Below, piece by piece: positions 18,429-30,685 of a stretch of DNA of 64,000 bases (positions within the stretch are counted from its first letter, which is position 1; every line of letters begins with the position of its first letter). Origin of the DNA: Paraburkholderia translucens. GTDB lineage: Bacteria; Pseudomonadota; Gammaproteobacteria; Burkholderiales; Burkholderiaceae. The stretch covers positions 186,001-250,000 of the forward strand of contig NZ_JAJITC010000002.1 of NCBI RefSeq assembly GCF_020881035.1. The letters are read 5' to 3'. Position numbers and translations under genes: made by a program. The notes beneath the pieces were generated by a model. The model was not told the origin of the DNA, did no database searches, and saw only the letters and a program-made list of their open reading frames with translations.

Positions 18429-18646
18429 TGAGGGCCTGTTCTTTGTTCGAAATTGAACTTATTTTAGCTGACGATTTTTAGCGATCCGAGCCAAATGGGC
18501 ATCGCATGCGTCTGGGTCTCAATACGGCCCGTTACAGCGAAGAGCCGAATACATCCGAGCATTCGCCCGCATCGTTCCAAAACCCCTTCGCGCATGCCGG
18601 CCGGCCCGCACGCCTTATACTTGGCCCTTTGCACCCCACCTGACTC

Positions 18647-20086
18647 ATGTCCCAGCCCTTTCTCTCCCGTTCTCCCCTCATGCGTCGCGCGAAACGCCTG
18701 TGGCGGCAATACGGTGTGTTCTGGCTCGGCGCAATCGCCGTCGGTCTCGTCGCCGTGTTCTATGCGCGTCTGATCGATTGGGGCTACGCCGAGTTTCTCG
18801 GCGTGCTGCGGCAACACGTTTGGGCGCCGCTCGTGATCACTCCCGCGGTCGGCGCACTCTCGGTATGGCTCACGCGCACGTTCTTTCGCGGCGCCGAGGG
18901 CAGCGGCATTCCGCAGGTGATCGCGACGCTGCACAGCAAGCCGCGAGCGTACGGCACACGGCTGCTGTCGCTGCGGATCCTGGCCGGCAAGATCGGCGTC
19001 TCGTTTCTCGCGATTCTCGGCGGCTTCACGATCGGCCGCGAAGGACCGACCGTACAGGTCGGCGCCGCGCTGATGTTCAACATGCGCCGGCTCTATCCGC
19101 GCTCGAATGCGCACATCGAACGGCAGCTCGCGCTGGCGGGCGCGGCCGCGGGTTTGTCGGCGGCGTTCAATACGCCGCTGGCGGGCGTCGTGTTCGCGAT
19201 CGAGGAATTGACGCGCAGCTTCGAGGCGCGCACGAGCGGCGTGCTGATCACGGCGATCATCATCGCGGGCGTGGTCGCGCTGGGCCTGAACGGCAACTAC
19301 ACCTATTTCGGCACGATCCAGATCGGCGCGCATTTCCCCGACCTGCTCGCCGTCGCGGTGCTGGTCACGGCGATCCTCACGGGGGTCGCGGGCGGCATAT
19401 TCGGCTGGCTGCTGCTGAACACCGCGCGCTGGATTCCGGCGCCGCTGCGCCAGCTTCATGGCGAGCGGCCGGTCGTGTTTGCCGCGCTGTGCGGCTTCGC
19501 GATCGCGGTGGTCGGCGTGGTCTCGGGCGGCGCAACGTTCGGCAGCGGCTATACGGAGGCGCGCGGCCTGCTCGAAGGACACGAGCAGTTGTCGGTGTTC
19601 TATCCGGTGCTGAAGATGATCGCGATGATCGGCTCGTACCTGCCCGGTATTCCGGGCGGCATCTTCGCGCCGTCGCTGTCGATCGGCGCGGGCTTCGGCA
19701 ATGTGCTGCACATGGTGTTCGATTCGATGCAATTGCCGATGCTGATCGCGCTCGCGATGGTCGGCTATCTGGCCGCCGTCACTCAGTCGCCGATCACGTC
19801 CTTCGTGATCGTGATGGAGATGATCGACGGCCACGCGCTCGTGATTTCGCTGATGGCCACTGCGTTGATTGCCAGTCGCGTGTCGCGCCTGTTCACCCCG
19901 CCACTCTATGAGTCGCTCGCCGAACGCTACATGGCGCCGCTGCCGCATCCGGCGCCCGCGCCGGTGCCGGAAGTGCCCGAGGTCGAGGCGCCGCGGGCTG
20001 AGGCCGGCAGCAACGACGGCGAGCCATCCATCGACAACGCCGCCGAGGACGACGCGACGGATGCGTCCGGTTCACCGCGTCAGTAG
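18647..20086 (+). CDS. ClC-family chloride transporter (probable H+/Cl- antiporter)
   Basis: A 479-residue membrane protein of the ClC family. The selectivity-filter motifs are present in order: GSGIPQ, GREGPTVQVG, with gating glutamate Glu132, and GIFAPSLSIGAG. The gating Glu points to an exchanger or gated channel; no C-terminal CBS domains follow, as in bacterial exchangers. The last 45 residues are acidic and Pro/Ala-rich, probably disordered. Such proteins assist acid tolerance or charge balance; the physiological role here is not shown. Confidence 0.9.
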   Translation: MSQPFLSRSPLMRRAKRLWRQYGVFWLGAIAVGLVAVFYARLIDWGYAEFLGVLRQHVWAPLVITPAVGALSVWLTRTFFRGAEGSGIPQVIATLHSKPRAYGTRLLSLRILAGKIGVSFLAILGGFTIGREGPTVQVGAALMFNMRRLYPRSNAHIERQLALAGAAAGLSAAFNTPLAGVVFAIEELTRSFEARTSGVLITAIIIAGVVALGLNGNYTYFGTIQIGAHFPDLLAVAVLVTAILTGVAGGIFGWLLLNTARWIPAPLRQLHGERPVVFAALCGFAIAVVGVVSGGATFGSGYTEARGLLEGHEQLSVFYPVLKMIAMIGSYLPGIPGGIFAPSLSIGAGFGNVLHMVFDSMQLPMLIALAMVGYLAAVTQSPITSFVIVMEMIDGHALVISLMATALIASRVSRLFTPPLYESLAERYMAPLPHPAPAPVPEVPEVEAPRAEAGSNDGEPSIDNAAEDDATDASGSPRQ

Positions 20087-20186
20087 ATGACCACGCGCGG
20101 CGCGCGCGAGGGCGAGGCGATGTCCTGAATGTGATGCGATGGGGACCGCGCAGGCGGGACCGCAGAGCCGGCGGTCCATCCGAAGC

Positions 20187-20441
20187 TCAGGCCTGCGGTA
20201 TTTCGATCTTGACTTCGAGCACCTCGAGATCGTCCTGACGCTCGAGACTCACGCGAATGTCGTCGTCGGAGATCTTCACGTACTTCGAGATCACGGCCAC
20301 CAGTTCGCGTTGCAACGCAGGCAGATAATCGGCGGGCGCATGGCCGCCGGCGCGCTCGTGCGCGATGATCAACTGCAGGCGTTCCTTCGCTACCGACGCG
20401 GATTTCTTTTTCTCGCCCAGCAAAAACGAAAGAATCGACAT
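20187..20441 (-). CDS. minE: cell-division topological specificity factor MinE
   Basis: An 84-residue protein with the N-terminal membrane-targeting and MinD-binding segment ([27 protein letters not shown]) and a C-terminal dimerisation domain. It stimulates MinD ATPase and drives Min oscillation so that the Z-ring forms at midcell. It begins 14 nt after the minD stop, with an AAGGGGGG ribosome site in that gap. Confidence 0.96.
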   Translation of the reverse strand: MSILSFLLGEKKKSASVAKERLQLIIAHERAGGHAPADYLPALQRELVAVISKYVKISDDDIRVSLERQDDLEVLEVKIEIPQA

Positions 20442-20455
20442 TACGTGCGCCCCCC

Positions 20456-21271
20456 TTACTTGGTGCCGAAGAGGCGCTGCAGCAGCCCGGGCTTCTGGTA
20501 ATCGACAAAGCGAAGCGATTTCTGCTCGCCGAGGAAACGCGACACGACGTCCTTATAGGCTTCGGCCACATCGGTGCCGTCCAGATGCACGGCCGGCAGA
20601 CCCTGGTTCGACGCGTGCAGCACCGCTTCCGATTCAGGAATCACGCCGATCAGGTCGATGCGCAGAATTTCCTGGATGTCGGTGAGCGACAGCATTTCGC
20701 CTTCGCTGACGCGCTTCGGGTTGTAGCGGGTGATCAGCAGGTGCTCCTTGATCGGCTCCTTGCCTTCGATCGCGCGCTTGGTCTTCGACGACAGGATGCC
20801 GAGAATGCGGTCGGAGTCGCGCACCGACGACACTTCCGGGTTCGTCACGATCAGCGCCTCGTCGGCGAAGTGCATGGCAAGCAGCGCGCCCGACTCGATA
20901 CCGGCCGGCGAATCGCAGACGATGTACTCGAAGTCCATCGCGATCAGATCGTTGATGACCTTCTCGACGCCTTCCATCGTCAGCGCGTCCTTATCACGCG
21001 TTTGCGACGCCGGCAGGATGAACAGGTTCTCGCATTTTTTGTCTTTGATCAGCGCCTGGTTCAGATTCGCTTCGCCCTGGATCACGTTGATCAGGTCGTA
21101 CACGACGCGGCGCTCACAGCCCATGATGAGGTCGAGGTTACGCAGGCCGACGTCGAAGTCGATCACGGCGGTCTTGCTGCCGCGCAACGCGAGGGCCGAC
21201 GCAAAGCTCGCGCTCGTGGTCGTCTTGCCCACGCCACCCTTGCCCGAAGTCACCACAATGATTTTTGCCAT
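20456..21271 (-). CDS. minD: septum-site determining ATPase MinD
   Basis: A 271-residue ParA/MinD ATPase. The deviant Walker [10 protein letters not shown] sits near residues 10-18, [16 protein letters not shown] and [11 protein letters not shown] form the switch and Walker B regions, and the amphipathic membrane-targeting helix LLQRLFG is at the very C-terminus. ATP-bound dimers recruit MinC to the membrane. Middle gene of minC-minD-minE, 54 bp after minC. Confidence 0.97.
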   Translation of the reverse strand: MAKIIVVTSGKGGVGKTTTSASFASALALRGSKTAVIDFDVGLRNLDLIMGCERRVVYDLINVIQGEANLNQALIKDKKCENLFILPASQTRDKDALTMEGVEKVINDLIAMDFEYIVCDSPAGIESGALLAMHFADEALIVTNPEVSSVRDSDRILGILSSKTKRAIEGKEPIKEHLLITRYNPKRVSEGEMLSLTDIQEILRIDLIGVIPESEAVLHASNQGLPAVHLDGTDVAEAYKDVVSRFLGEQKSLRFVDYQKPGLLQRLFGTK

Positions 21272-21325
21272 TACCCTTACCTTGTGTTCGTCAAATGCGT
21301 CAATTGGTGCGCGGCTCGCGGCGCT

Positions 21326-22147
21326 TTACGTGAGCCGCAGCGGTTCGATCATCAGTTTTTCGTCTTCGAGCCAGATCTGTACCGGCTTGCCGAGCACGTC
21401 GGCCGGCAGTGGGTTTTCCGTGGTTCGATAGATGCCCGCGATGGAGATCAGTTCCGGTTCGAGACACGTGCAGAAAATGCGCGCGTCGTGATTGCCCTGC
21501 ACGCCGGCCAATGCCCGGCCGCGCAACGGCGCGTAAATATGGATGTTGCCTTCCGCGATCACCTCGGCGCCATAGCTGACGAGACCGAGCACGACCAGAT
21601 CGCCTTTTGCGTAAATGCGCTGGCCGGAGCGCAGCGGCTTGTCGACCACCATCGTTTGCGGCGAGGTGGCGAGGCGTACCGGTTCGGCGGCGGGGGTGGG
21701 TTGCACGGCGGTGGGGGCGGCCGTGTTCTCGTCCGCACTGGTTGTCGTGGATGCGGTGGCTGGTGCTGCCGCGTTCGTTGCCGTATCGGCCGCGGCGCCG
21801 CCCTCATCGGCCTGCTTCGCCGTCGCACCGCGGCGGTCGCGCGCTTCGAGCAATGGCAAGCGCGACTGCCCCGCCCACGCCTGCTCCGCGTTTGCGACCA
21901 CGCCGACGGGATGCATGCGCACGCTGTCGAGCAGTTGCGCGATCTCGTCAAGCGGCACGCGTTCGTCGCCGGCGAGTCGCCGCACGTCGATCGCGACGAC
22001 GTCGTTGGCGAAGAATTCGGGGGTCGCCTCGAAGCGCCGCGTCAGTTCGGCACGCATCGCATCGAGGTCGGTCGTTTTGACCACGAACATCAGCGTGTCG
22101 ACAGAGCCGCTGCGCAGTTCGAAAAAGGGCGATTTCTTGGGCGACAT
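21326..22147 (-). CDS. minC: septum-site determining protein MinC
   Basis: A 273-residue FtsZ-assembly inhibitor. The N-terminal domain ([16 protein letters not shown]) acts on FtsZ; the C-terminal beta-helix domain ([39 protein letters not shown]) dimerises and binds MinD. Between them is an unusually long Ala/Thr-rich linker of about 50 residues (roughly residues 105-155). The start at 22147 gives the family N-terminus [14 protein letters not shown]; an upstream in-frame ATG adds four residues. Confidence 0.95.
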   Translation of the reverse strand: MSPKKSPFFELRSGSVDTLMFVVKTTDLDAMRAELTRRFEATPEFFANDVVAIDVRRLAGDERVPLDEIAQLLDSVRMHPVGVVANAEQAWAGQSRLPLLEARDRRGATAKQADEGGAAADTATNAAAPATASTTTSADENTAAPTAVQPTPAAEPVRLATSPQTMVVDKPLRSGQRIYAKGDLVVLGLVSYGAEVIAEGNIHIYAPLRGRALAGVQGNHDARIFCTCLEPELISIAGIYRTTENPLPADVLGKPVQIWLEDEKLMIEPLRLT

Positions 22148-22354
22148 AGCGTTCGGCAAAAAATTTTGCGTATTTTACAGGCGTACACGCGCGCGGCCAC
22201 TATTTTTACCGGGAGAATTGGTGCAAGCGCCTGCGGGCGCAACGCGTGTCGTCCGTGCGATCGACGCGCGACGGTGCGAAAGAAATGCTCGCGGGAAAAC
22301 CGTGATGAAGGGACGGCGAAGACGAGCGGCGCGCGCGGCGCGCCGCTTGCGGGA

Positions 22355-22888
22355 TCACTGTTGAAACACCTGCGAGGTGGTCGGAACGTGCCGCACCAGC
22401 AGACTTTCGACCTGCTCGGGCGCGCGCTCGACGCGCCGGTGCTCGCCGGTCGAGCCAAAGCCGAGCGCCTCGTAGAAACGCATCGCGTTGCGGTTCGTGT
22501 CGGTGACCCACGCGTAGATTTCCGCCGCGCCCGCATTGGCGAGCCAGTTGCTCGCCGTGTCGACGAGCAGTTCGCCGCCGCGCAGATGACGCACGGCCGG
22601 CGCCACCCACAACTCGCAGACGAACGCGCGGCGCTCAGGGGTGTCGTCGAAATGCGCCTCGATCAGGCCGGCCGGATGACCCTCGGTGTACAGGATGAAA
22701 GTACCGATGGTCTGCGAAACCGCATGATCCGCCGCGGTCGCGTCGAAACTGGCGGCGTCGGCCGATAACGCCTCCTCGAGTGTCGCGCCGAAGGCATACG
22801 GCGCCTCCCGCAGCGATGCAGTACGGAGCTCCCGAAAAACGGCGCCCTGATCAGCAGTGATGCGGCGAACGGTCAATGACGGACTCAT
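22355..22888 (-). CDS. GNAT-family N-acetyltransferase
   Basis: A 177-residue single-domain GNAT protein. The acetyl-CoA binding region is around LWVAPAVRHLRGGELLVDTA, a Q/RxxGxG/A-like loop in slightly altered form, and the C-terminal motif VTDTNRNAMRFYEALGFGSTGE is characteristic of the family. The acceptor substrate cannot be inferred. It lies between map and minC on the same strand but with separate intergenic gaps. Confidence 0.85.
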   Translation of the reverse strand: MSPSLTVRRITADQGAVFRELRTASLREAPYAFGATLEEALSADAASFDATAADHAVSQTIGTFILYTEGHPAGLIEAHFDDTPERRAFVCELWVAPAVRHLRGGELLVDTASNWLANAGAAEIYAWVTDTNRNAMRFYEALGFGSTGEHRRVERAPEQVESLLVRHVPTTSQVFQQ

Positions 22889-22979
22889 GCAGACGAAAAC
22901 CCCTTGAAACCCTAACGCATAGCTTTAACCGAACCGGCCCGCGAGTCAATTCTTTATTGACCAGATTGGGCGGACGGGG

Positions 22980-23765
22980 TCAAGGCGCCTCGTAGCGGCC
23001 GGTGCCGTCCGGCCACGGCGTCAGCAGTTCATAGCCGTCGTCGGTCACGGCGACCATGTGCTCCCATTGTGCCGAGAGCGAGCGGTCTTTCGTGATTACG
23101 GTCCAGCCGTCGCGCTGCACCGACGTGCCGGCGCGGCCCGCGTTGATCATCGGCTCGATCGTGAAGACCATGCCCGGCTTCAGACGCACGCCCTGCCCCG
23201 GCTGACCGTAGTGCAGCACCTGCGGGTCCTCGTGATAGACCTTGCCGATGCCGTGCCCGCAGTAGTCGCGCACGATCGAGAAGCCTTCGCGCTGCGCGAT
23301 CTTCTGGATCGCGTGGCCGACGTCGCCGAGCGTCGCGCCCGGCTTCACCTCGCGGATGCCCGCGACCATCGCCTCGTAAGTCGTGTCGATCAGCGCACGC
23401 GCGACCGTGCTCGGCTGACCGACGCAGTACATGCGGCTCGTGTCGCCGAAATAGCCGTCCTTGATGACAGCGACGTCGATATTGACGATGTCGCCGTCTT
23501 TCAGAATCTCGTTGCGATTCGGGATGCCGTGACACACGACATGGTTGACTGACGTGCAGACGGTCTTCGGAAAGCCCAGATAGCCGACGTTGGCCGGAAT
23601 CGCTTTCTGGATGTTGACGATGTAGTCGTTGCACAGCGCGTCGAGGTCGTCGGTGGAGACGCCTGCCTTGACGTGCTCGCCGATCATTGCCAGCACATCG
23701 GCTGCGAGGCGGCCGGCGATGCGCAGCCTCGCGAGATCGTCGGGGGTCTTGTAGGTAATGGCCAT
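22980..23765 (-). CDS. map: methionine aminopeptidase type I
   Basis: A 261-residue cytosolic enzyme that removes the initiator Met from nascent proteins. The metal ligands of type I enzymes are all in place: Asp in NIDVAVIKDGYFGDTSRM (two), His in GHGIGKVYHEDP, Glu in FTIEPMI and Glu in QWEHMVAV. There is no N-terminal zinc-finger extension. The start at 23765 (MAITYKTPDDL) matches the bacterial family; earlier ATG codons add unrelated residues. Confidence 0.95.
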   Translation of the reverse strand: MAITYKTPDDLARLRIAGRLAADVLAMIGEHVKAGVSTDDLDALCNDYIVNIQKAIPANVGYLGFPKTVCTSVNHVVCHGIPNRNEILKDGDIVNIDVAVIKDGYFGDTSRMYCVGQPSTVARALIDTTYEAMVAGIREVKPGATLGDVGHAIQKIAQREGFSIVRDYCGHGIGKVYHEDPQVLHYGQPGQGVRLKPGMVFTIEPMINAGRAGTSVQRDGWTVITKDRSLSAQWEHMVAVTDDGYELLTPWPDGTGRYEAP

Positions 23766-24127
23766 GAATTCAGTCGATGTAAGTCGCGGGTCAAGCGCGA
23801 GATGATCCGCCGCGCCCGAAAGCCCGGCGGCCCGCAACCGCCGCTCGCTCGGGCGATTTCGGGCAATTGTACAGAGGATCGTGGAGGGACCCCGCGCAAA
23901 CCGGCTGAAGCGGTGCGCGGAAAGCGGCGCTGGCGCTATTTAAGCTCGTGGCGCAGCGCACCTGATTCACGGCGAAAAGGTTCGGCGGTTCGTCGAGCCG
24001 GACAGCCGAATCGCTCAGTTTTCCGAACTAAATGTGATGGAGGAGTTTCGGGCGGGATCAGGCGCCCTTGCCTCGCCTCCCGACTCCGAAGGAAGGGTTG
24101 GGCGCCGCTTACGTCGATGTCTGCGGA
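23766..24127. other. 362-bp intergenic region between map and the glycoside hydrolase gene
   Basis: No coding sequence supported. GGCGCCC at 24061 and GGGCGCC at 24100 could form a stem just past the hydrolase stop codon, but no T tract follows on the minus strand. Confidence 0.4.
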
Positions 24128-25534
24128 TCAGTTGTCCGGATTGGCAGCCGTAAAGCTCGCAAACGAGCTATACGACGGATTGCACGGCGCACCGTCGATC
24201 ATGATGCCGTAGGTGCCGTTGCCGCTATCCAGGACGTAATACATGACCGCCTGGATATTGTGCGTCTTGCGGTTCCGATAGAACTCGCCGAGCTTCGACG
24301 TGATGTAGCTCGCACGGTAGGTCTCCGTTTGTTCCGGTCCGGTGTTCCACTCGGTGATGATGAACGGCACGCCATACCGGGCCTTGCAATAGGTCGGCAG
24401 ATCGAAGCCCGGCATCGCGCCGTCCACGCCAAGAGAGAACACATCGCCGTACACCTCGTAGTTGTGCCACGTGGTGATGTCCCAGCGCACGGTCGGGTAG
24501 CCGCCGCTGCCGTCCGGCTGCATACCGTCCCACAACGCGTCGGCCGCGCCAATATCGTTCACGCAGAAATTGATGCCGCACTTCGCGTTCGCCTGCACCG
24601 ATTTCACGCCGTCGATCATTCCGCGCATCAGGCCGCGCATCACCGGCCAGTTTGCGTTGTTGAAGTCCGCCGCCGAGGTGCCCGCAGTGGTGAAGTCGAG
24701 CACGGTGGCGTTCTGCCGCGTCAGCTCGTTGCCGCATTCGTAGATGGTCACGCCATACGGCTTCAGTGCGTTGGCAACCGCCTGGGCTACCACGTACCCC
24801 TCGGTATAAGCGGCCGACTCGCCGTTCCACAGGTTGCCGTTTGAGTCGGTCACGCCCTGGTCGATCAGCACGACCAACGTCATGCCCGCCGCCTGAAAAG
24901 CCTGCGCGAGGCCAATCGCTGCATTCAACTGCGTCGAATTGTCGGTGACGCCGATACGATAGCTCGTGCAGCCCATTGCCTTCAGGATCGAAACGATCTG
25001 TTGGGGGGTGTACGTGTAGTCGTAGTGGCCGTTCATGCCATAGAACATGCCGGCAGGCGGTGTGATCGCGATGCGCGGGTCGTTGCAAGGCAGCCACCGG
25101 TTCGCGACGCCCGCAATGACATAGTACTGGCCGCCCGTGCCGCAGTGCCAGATCTTGCCGCCGTACCACAGCACGAGCGACACGTTGTACGTGTCGCCGA
25201 CCGTCGCGCCGTTGCAATAGATGACGCCATTGGAAAGCGTCCACTTCGCGCCGGTCTTGTCGATGATGTATGGCGAAGCGGGCAGCGTGGTGCCGTCGGG
25301 CGAGGTGCCGTTCGCGTCGTTGGCGACCGGCGTTGTAGTGTCCTTGGTGCTGGATGCAGTAGCCGAGGAACCGGAAGCACCCGAGGCAGCCGCGGTACCG
25401 GAAGCACCGGAAGCATCCGCGGCGCCGGAAGCCTTATTGCTCGCGTTTCCGGATCCGCCGCCGCCACATGCGGGTAAAAGATAACTTGCGCTGAGAGCAG
25501 TCAGGCCGCTGAGAAATTGACGTCGTTTTATCAT
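24128..25534 (-). CDS. Tat-exported lipoprotein glycoside hydrolase (clan GH-A type)
   Basis: A 468-residue protein. It starts with a twin-arginine signal (KRRQFL) that ends in a lipobox, LPAC (Cys23). A Gly/Ala/Ser/Thr linker follows (about 24-85). Next is a small beta-rich module (about 88-160) of the type WTLSNGVIYCNG...LVLWYGGKIWHCG, then a (beta/alpha)8-like catalytic domain. Glu270 in YECGNEL fits the acid/base after Asn, and Glu395 in FIITEWNTG fits the nucleophile of clan GH-A (GH5/GH39-like). Exopolysaccharide hydrolases such as PslG share this layout, but the substrate here is unknown. The start codon lacks a clear Shine-Dalgarno sequence. GC and codon use look lower than in its neighbours. 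Confidence 0.75.
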   Translation of the reverse strand: MIKRRQFLSGLTALSASYLLPACGGGGSGNASNKASGAADASGASGTAAASGASGSSATASSTKDTTTPVANDANGTSPDGTTLPASPYIIDKTGAKWTLSNGVIYCNGATVGDTYNVSLVLWYGGKIWHCGTGGQYYVIAGVANRWLPCNDPRIAITPPAGMFYGMNGHYDYTYTPQQIVSILKAMGCTSYRIGVTDNSTQLNAAIGLAQAFQAAGMTLVVLIDQGVTDSNGNLWNGESAAYTEGYVVAQAVANALKPYGVTIYECGNELTRQNATVLDFTTAGTSAADFNNANWPVMRGLMRGMIDGVKSVQANAKCGINFCVNDIGAADALWDGMQPDGSGGYPTVRWDITTWHNYEVYGDVFSLGVDGAMPGFDLPTYCKARYGVPFIITEWNTGPEQTETYRASYITSKLGEFYRNRKTHNIQAVMYYVLDSGNGTYGIMIDGAPCNPSYSSFASFTAANPDN

Positions 25535-25552
25535 GCGGAGTAATTCCAAATG

Positions 25553-25568
25553 TCGGGAAAATTCCCGA
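25553..25568. repeat. perfect inverted repeat next to the hydrolase start (operator-like)
   Basis: TCGGGAA-AA-TTCCCGA, 7-bp arms, centred about 26 bp before the ATG at 25534. It could be a repressor site or an mRNA hairpin at the leader. A similar site lies at 25815. Confidence 0.5.
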
Positions 25569-25814
25569 TAAAAAGACCGAGGAATGGATTTGCTGAGATG
25601 CGGACGGACAATGCGCAAGCAGCCGCTGCGAGTAGTTCGCAGTGCTGATGATGCAGTTGTCCTGAAGTGCTTAAAACGCACGTTCTGATGTCCGATTAAA
25701 CCGATGCGCGAAAGCGTTTTCTCGCGGTGGCTCAGATTGACAAGGCGGGTGCGTGGGTGTGCGCGGTTACCTGCTCCGCGCGCTTTCTTACCGATTGCAG
25801 CACTAAAGACTGGC

Positions 25815-25837
25815 TTACAGGAAAATTATTCCCGTAA
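25815..25837. repeat. imperfect inverted repeat related to the one at 25553
   Basis: TTACAGGAA and TTCCCGTAA (one mismatch) around a 5-nt AT centre. On the minus strand it shares CGGGAA and TTTTCC in the same order with the repeat next to the hydrolase start. Confidence 0.4.
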
Positions 25838-26174
25838 AAGCTGCAGTCGGCGGAAATCGTACCCTGACGTTATGACTGCGCCCAGCAAAAAACAGTAATA
25901 ATTTGCGAAAAGGGCGAATATTTCTAATAACTCAGCGTAATGCGAAGATTCGTACGATCAGGGAACGGAACACACGCGAACTTTCGGACTTCGACCCTGT
26001 TTAGCTCGCGACAGCCATAGGGATGAGGATTACAGTTCCTTCCATCGCCACACAAGGCACGGCAACCCGGCGAATAGCCAAATCAAAAAATATGAATGGA
26101 AGGAACGTTGCAAATCGAAATAACGCGGTCGGTGATTCGAATGGAGTTTCAAAGCAATTCGATAACCGAAAGCA

Positions 26175-26209
26175 AAAGCCCCTTGATCTCGACGAGATCA
26201 AGGGGCTTT
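26175..26209 (-). terminator. terminator downstream of tRNA-Ser
   Basis: AAAGCCCCTTGATCTC pairs perfectly with GAGATCAAGGGGCTTT (16 bp); on the minus strand it is followed by TTGCTTTC. It begins 7 bp after the tRNA CCA end. Confidence 0.85.
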
Positions 26210-26216
26210 CAGGATT

Positions 26217-26307
26217 TGGCGGAAAGGGTGGGATTCGAACCCACGGTACGGGGAAACCGTACGCCTGATTTCGAGTCAGGTACATTCGACCACTCTGCCA
26301 CCTTTCC
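26217..26307 (-). tRNA. tRNA-Ser (anticodon CGA)
   Basis: The minus strand gives the acceptor stem GGAAAGG/CCTTTCC, a class II long variable arm, anticodon loop CTCGAAA within the stem CCTGA/TCAGG, and the T-loop GTTCGAATC. Discriminator G and an encoded CCA are present. The CGA anticodon reads UCG. It lies 150 bp downstream of serS on the same strand. Confidence 0.97.
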
Positions 26308-26457
26308 GGGTATTCCAACTTGCTGGTGCTTCGTCGGATCCAAGCGGGTCGTTGCTTGGGAGAAAAAGATTATAAAACAGCTCGAATCAGTTTTCCAAGC
26401 CCCTCGGCGAAAAAACTTCTAAAAAATTTCGAGGGGCTGGGACACCGCCAGCGACGT

Positions 26458-29131
<2,674 letters not shown>

Positions 29132-29342
29132 GACGTTTTGGGGATAATCTCGGCATTCCGGGCTCGCGCCGCAGCGGAGCCATACCTCGCGGGACGAGCG
29201 CAAAGCCCGCGCACGGCAGCAAACAGAGACACGACCGCGGGCAACGTCCTGCATTATGACAGTGACGGCGGCCATGCGATGGGCGAGCCGGCCCGCCGGC
29301 AACGCAAAGATTCACAGCACCACCAACAGGAACAAACATCAG

Positions 29343-30659
29343 ATGGCTCAAGACTCTGTCGCCGGCGGCGCCGGCTCCACCTACGCGCCGCTCACGCCGG
29401 TACCCGAAGCGCGCCGCGCGTTCCGTACCGGCGACGCGTTCGCACTGTGGTTTTCGCTCGGCATCGGCCTGCTGGTCGCCCAGGCGGGCGCACTGCTGGT
29501 GCCGGGACTGTCGCTGCCTCACGCGCTCGTCGCGATCGTGCTCGGCAGCTCGATCGGCGTCGTGCTGCTCGCGCTCGCGGGCGTGATCGGCACCGACACC
29601 GGGCTTGCGGCGATGTCCTCGCTGCGTCCGACGCTCGGCGTGCGCGGCGCGTCGGTGCCGGCCGTGCTGAACATGGTGCAACTGGTCGGCTGGGGCTCGT
29701 TCGAAGTGATCGTGATGCGCGATTCAGCCGATGCGCTCGCGAAACAGGCCTTCGCCCTGTCGATGCCGCTCGTGTGGACCATGATCTTCGGCCTGCTCGC
29801 GACGCTGCTTGCGATCAGCGGCCCGTTGTCGTTCGTGCGGCGCTTTCTGCGCAAGTGGGGAATCTGGCTGCTGCTCGCGGGCGCCGCGTGGCTCACGTGG
29901 AACCTGCTCGCGCACCACGACCTCGCGGACCTGATGCATCGTCCAGGCACCGGAGAGATGTCGTTCGGCGGCGCGGTCGACCTCGTGGTCGCGATGCCGC
30001 TGTCGTGGCTGCCGCTGATCGCCGACTACACGCGCTTCGGCCGCCGCGCCGGCGAAACGTTTCGCGGCACGCTGTACGGCTATGGCATTGCGAACATCTG
30101 GTTCTATGCGCTCGGCGCGATCTATGGCCTCGCGGCCGGCGGCGGCGACGCACTGCTCACCGGCGCGCTCGCGCAAGCGGGCGGCGGCTTTGCGCTGCTG
30201 CTGATCCTGATCGACGAAATCGACAACGCGTTCGCCGATATCCACTCGGCCGCGGTGTCGACCGGGACGTTCTGGACGGGTACGCGCGTGCCGCTGCTGT
30301 CGGCGGCGTTCGGCGCGCTGTGCACGCTGATCGCGCTGCTCGTGCCGATGGCGAAATACCAGAACTTCCTGCTGCTGATTGGCTCAGTGTTCGCGCCGCT
30401 GTTCGGCGTCGTGCTGATGGATCACTTCATCGTGCGCAAGCGTCGCATCGACGCCGCAGTGCTCGCCCACGTGCGCGGCCGCTACGGCTTCTCGGGTGGC
30501 TGGCATGTGAGCGCGTTCGTCGCGTGGGCAATCGGCATTGCCTCGTACCAGGTGATCAATCAATGGCTGCCGAATCTCGGCGCGACGCTGCCGTCGCTCG
30601 CGATCGGCGCGGTGTGCTACTACGTGTTCGTGTCGGCGCGCAAAACCGCGTATGCGTGA
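29343..30659 (+). CDS. cytX: putative hydroxymethylpyrimidine/cytosine permease CytX
   Basis: A 438-residue NCS1-family permease with about 12 hydrophobic segments. LGVRGASVPAVLNMVQLVGWGSFEVIVM is the NCS1 TM1-TM3 region, and PLSWLPLIADYTRFGRR is a second family mark. CytX members are predicted to import the thiamine precursor hydroxymethylpyrimidine. In many bacteria they are under a TPP riboswitch, but none of its conserved boxes is seen here, and no thiamine gene is adjacent, so the substrate is uncertain. AGGA lies before the ATG. Confidence 0.82.
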   Translation: MAQDSVAGGAGSTYAPLTPVPEARRAFRTGDAFALWFSLGIGLLVAQAGALLVPGLSLPHALVAIVLGSSIGVVLLALAGVIGTDTGLAAMSSLRPTLGVRGASVPAVLNMVQLVGWGSFEVIVMRDSADALAKQAFALSMPLVWTMIFGLLATLLAISGPLSFVRRFLRKWGIWLLLAGAAWLTWNLLAHHDLADLMHRPGTGEMSFGGAVDLVVAMPLSWLPLIADYTRFGRRAGETFRGTLYGYGIANIWFYALGAIYGLAAGGGDALLTGALAQAGGGFALLLILIDEIDNAFADIHSAAVSTGTFWTGTRVPLLSAAFGALCTLIALLVPMAKYQNFLLLIGSVFAPLFGVVLMDHFIVRKRRIDAAVLAHVRGRYGFSGGWHVSAFVAWAIGIASYQVINQWLPNLGATLPSLAIGAVCYYVFVSARKTAYA

Positions 30660-30685
30660 GCACCGCTCGCCGCTTGCGTCGCAGC

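Larger units (their letters stand above)
25535..26174. other. AT-rich non-coding region upstream of the glycoside hydrolase
   Basis: About 640 bp with markedly lower GC than the surrounding DNA and no protein-like reading frame. It contains two related inverted repeats (listed separately) and probably the promoter of the hydrolase gene. No second copy of the tRNA 3' end was seen, so an integrated element cannot be shown. Confidence 0.5.

Noticed and set aside
20585..22768. Plus-strand open frame spanning minD, minC and the GNAT gene
   Set aside because: Runs across three real genes and their gaps in antisense; no signal or domain.
26001..26318. 105-codon frame across the tRNA-Ser gene
   Set aside because: It overlaps a complete tRNA and its terminator; the translation is incidental.
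29132..29342. TPP riboswitch upstream of cytX
   Set aside because: Looked for because cytX is often controlled this way; the conserved CTGAGA and following THI-box segments are absent.
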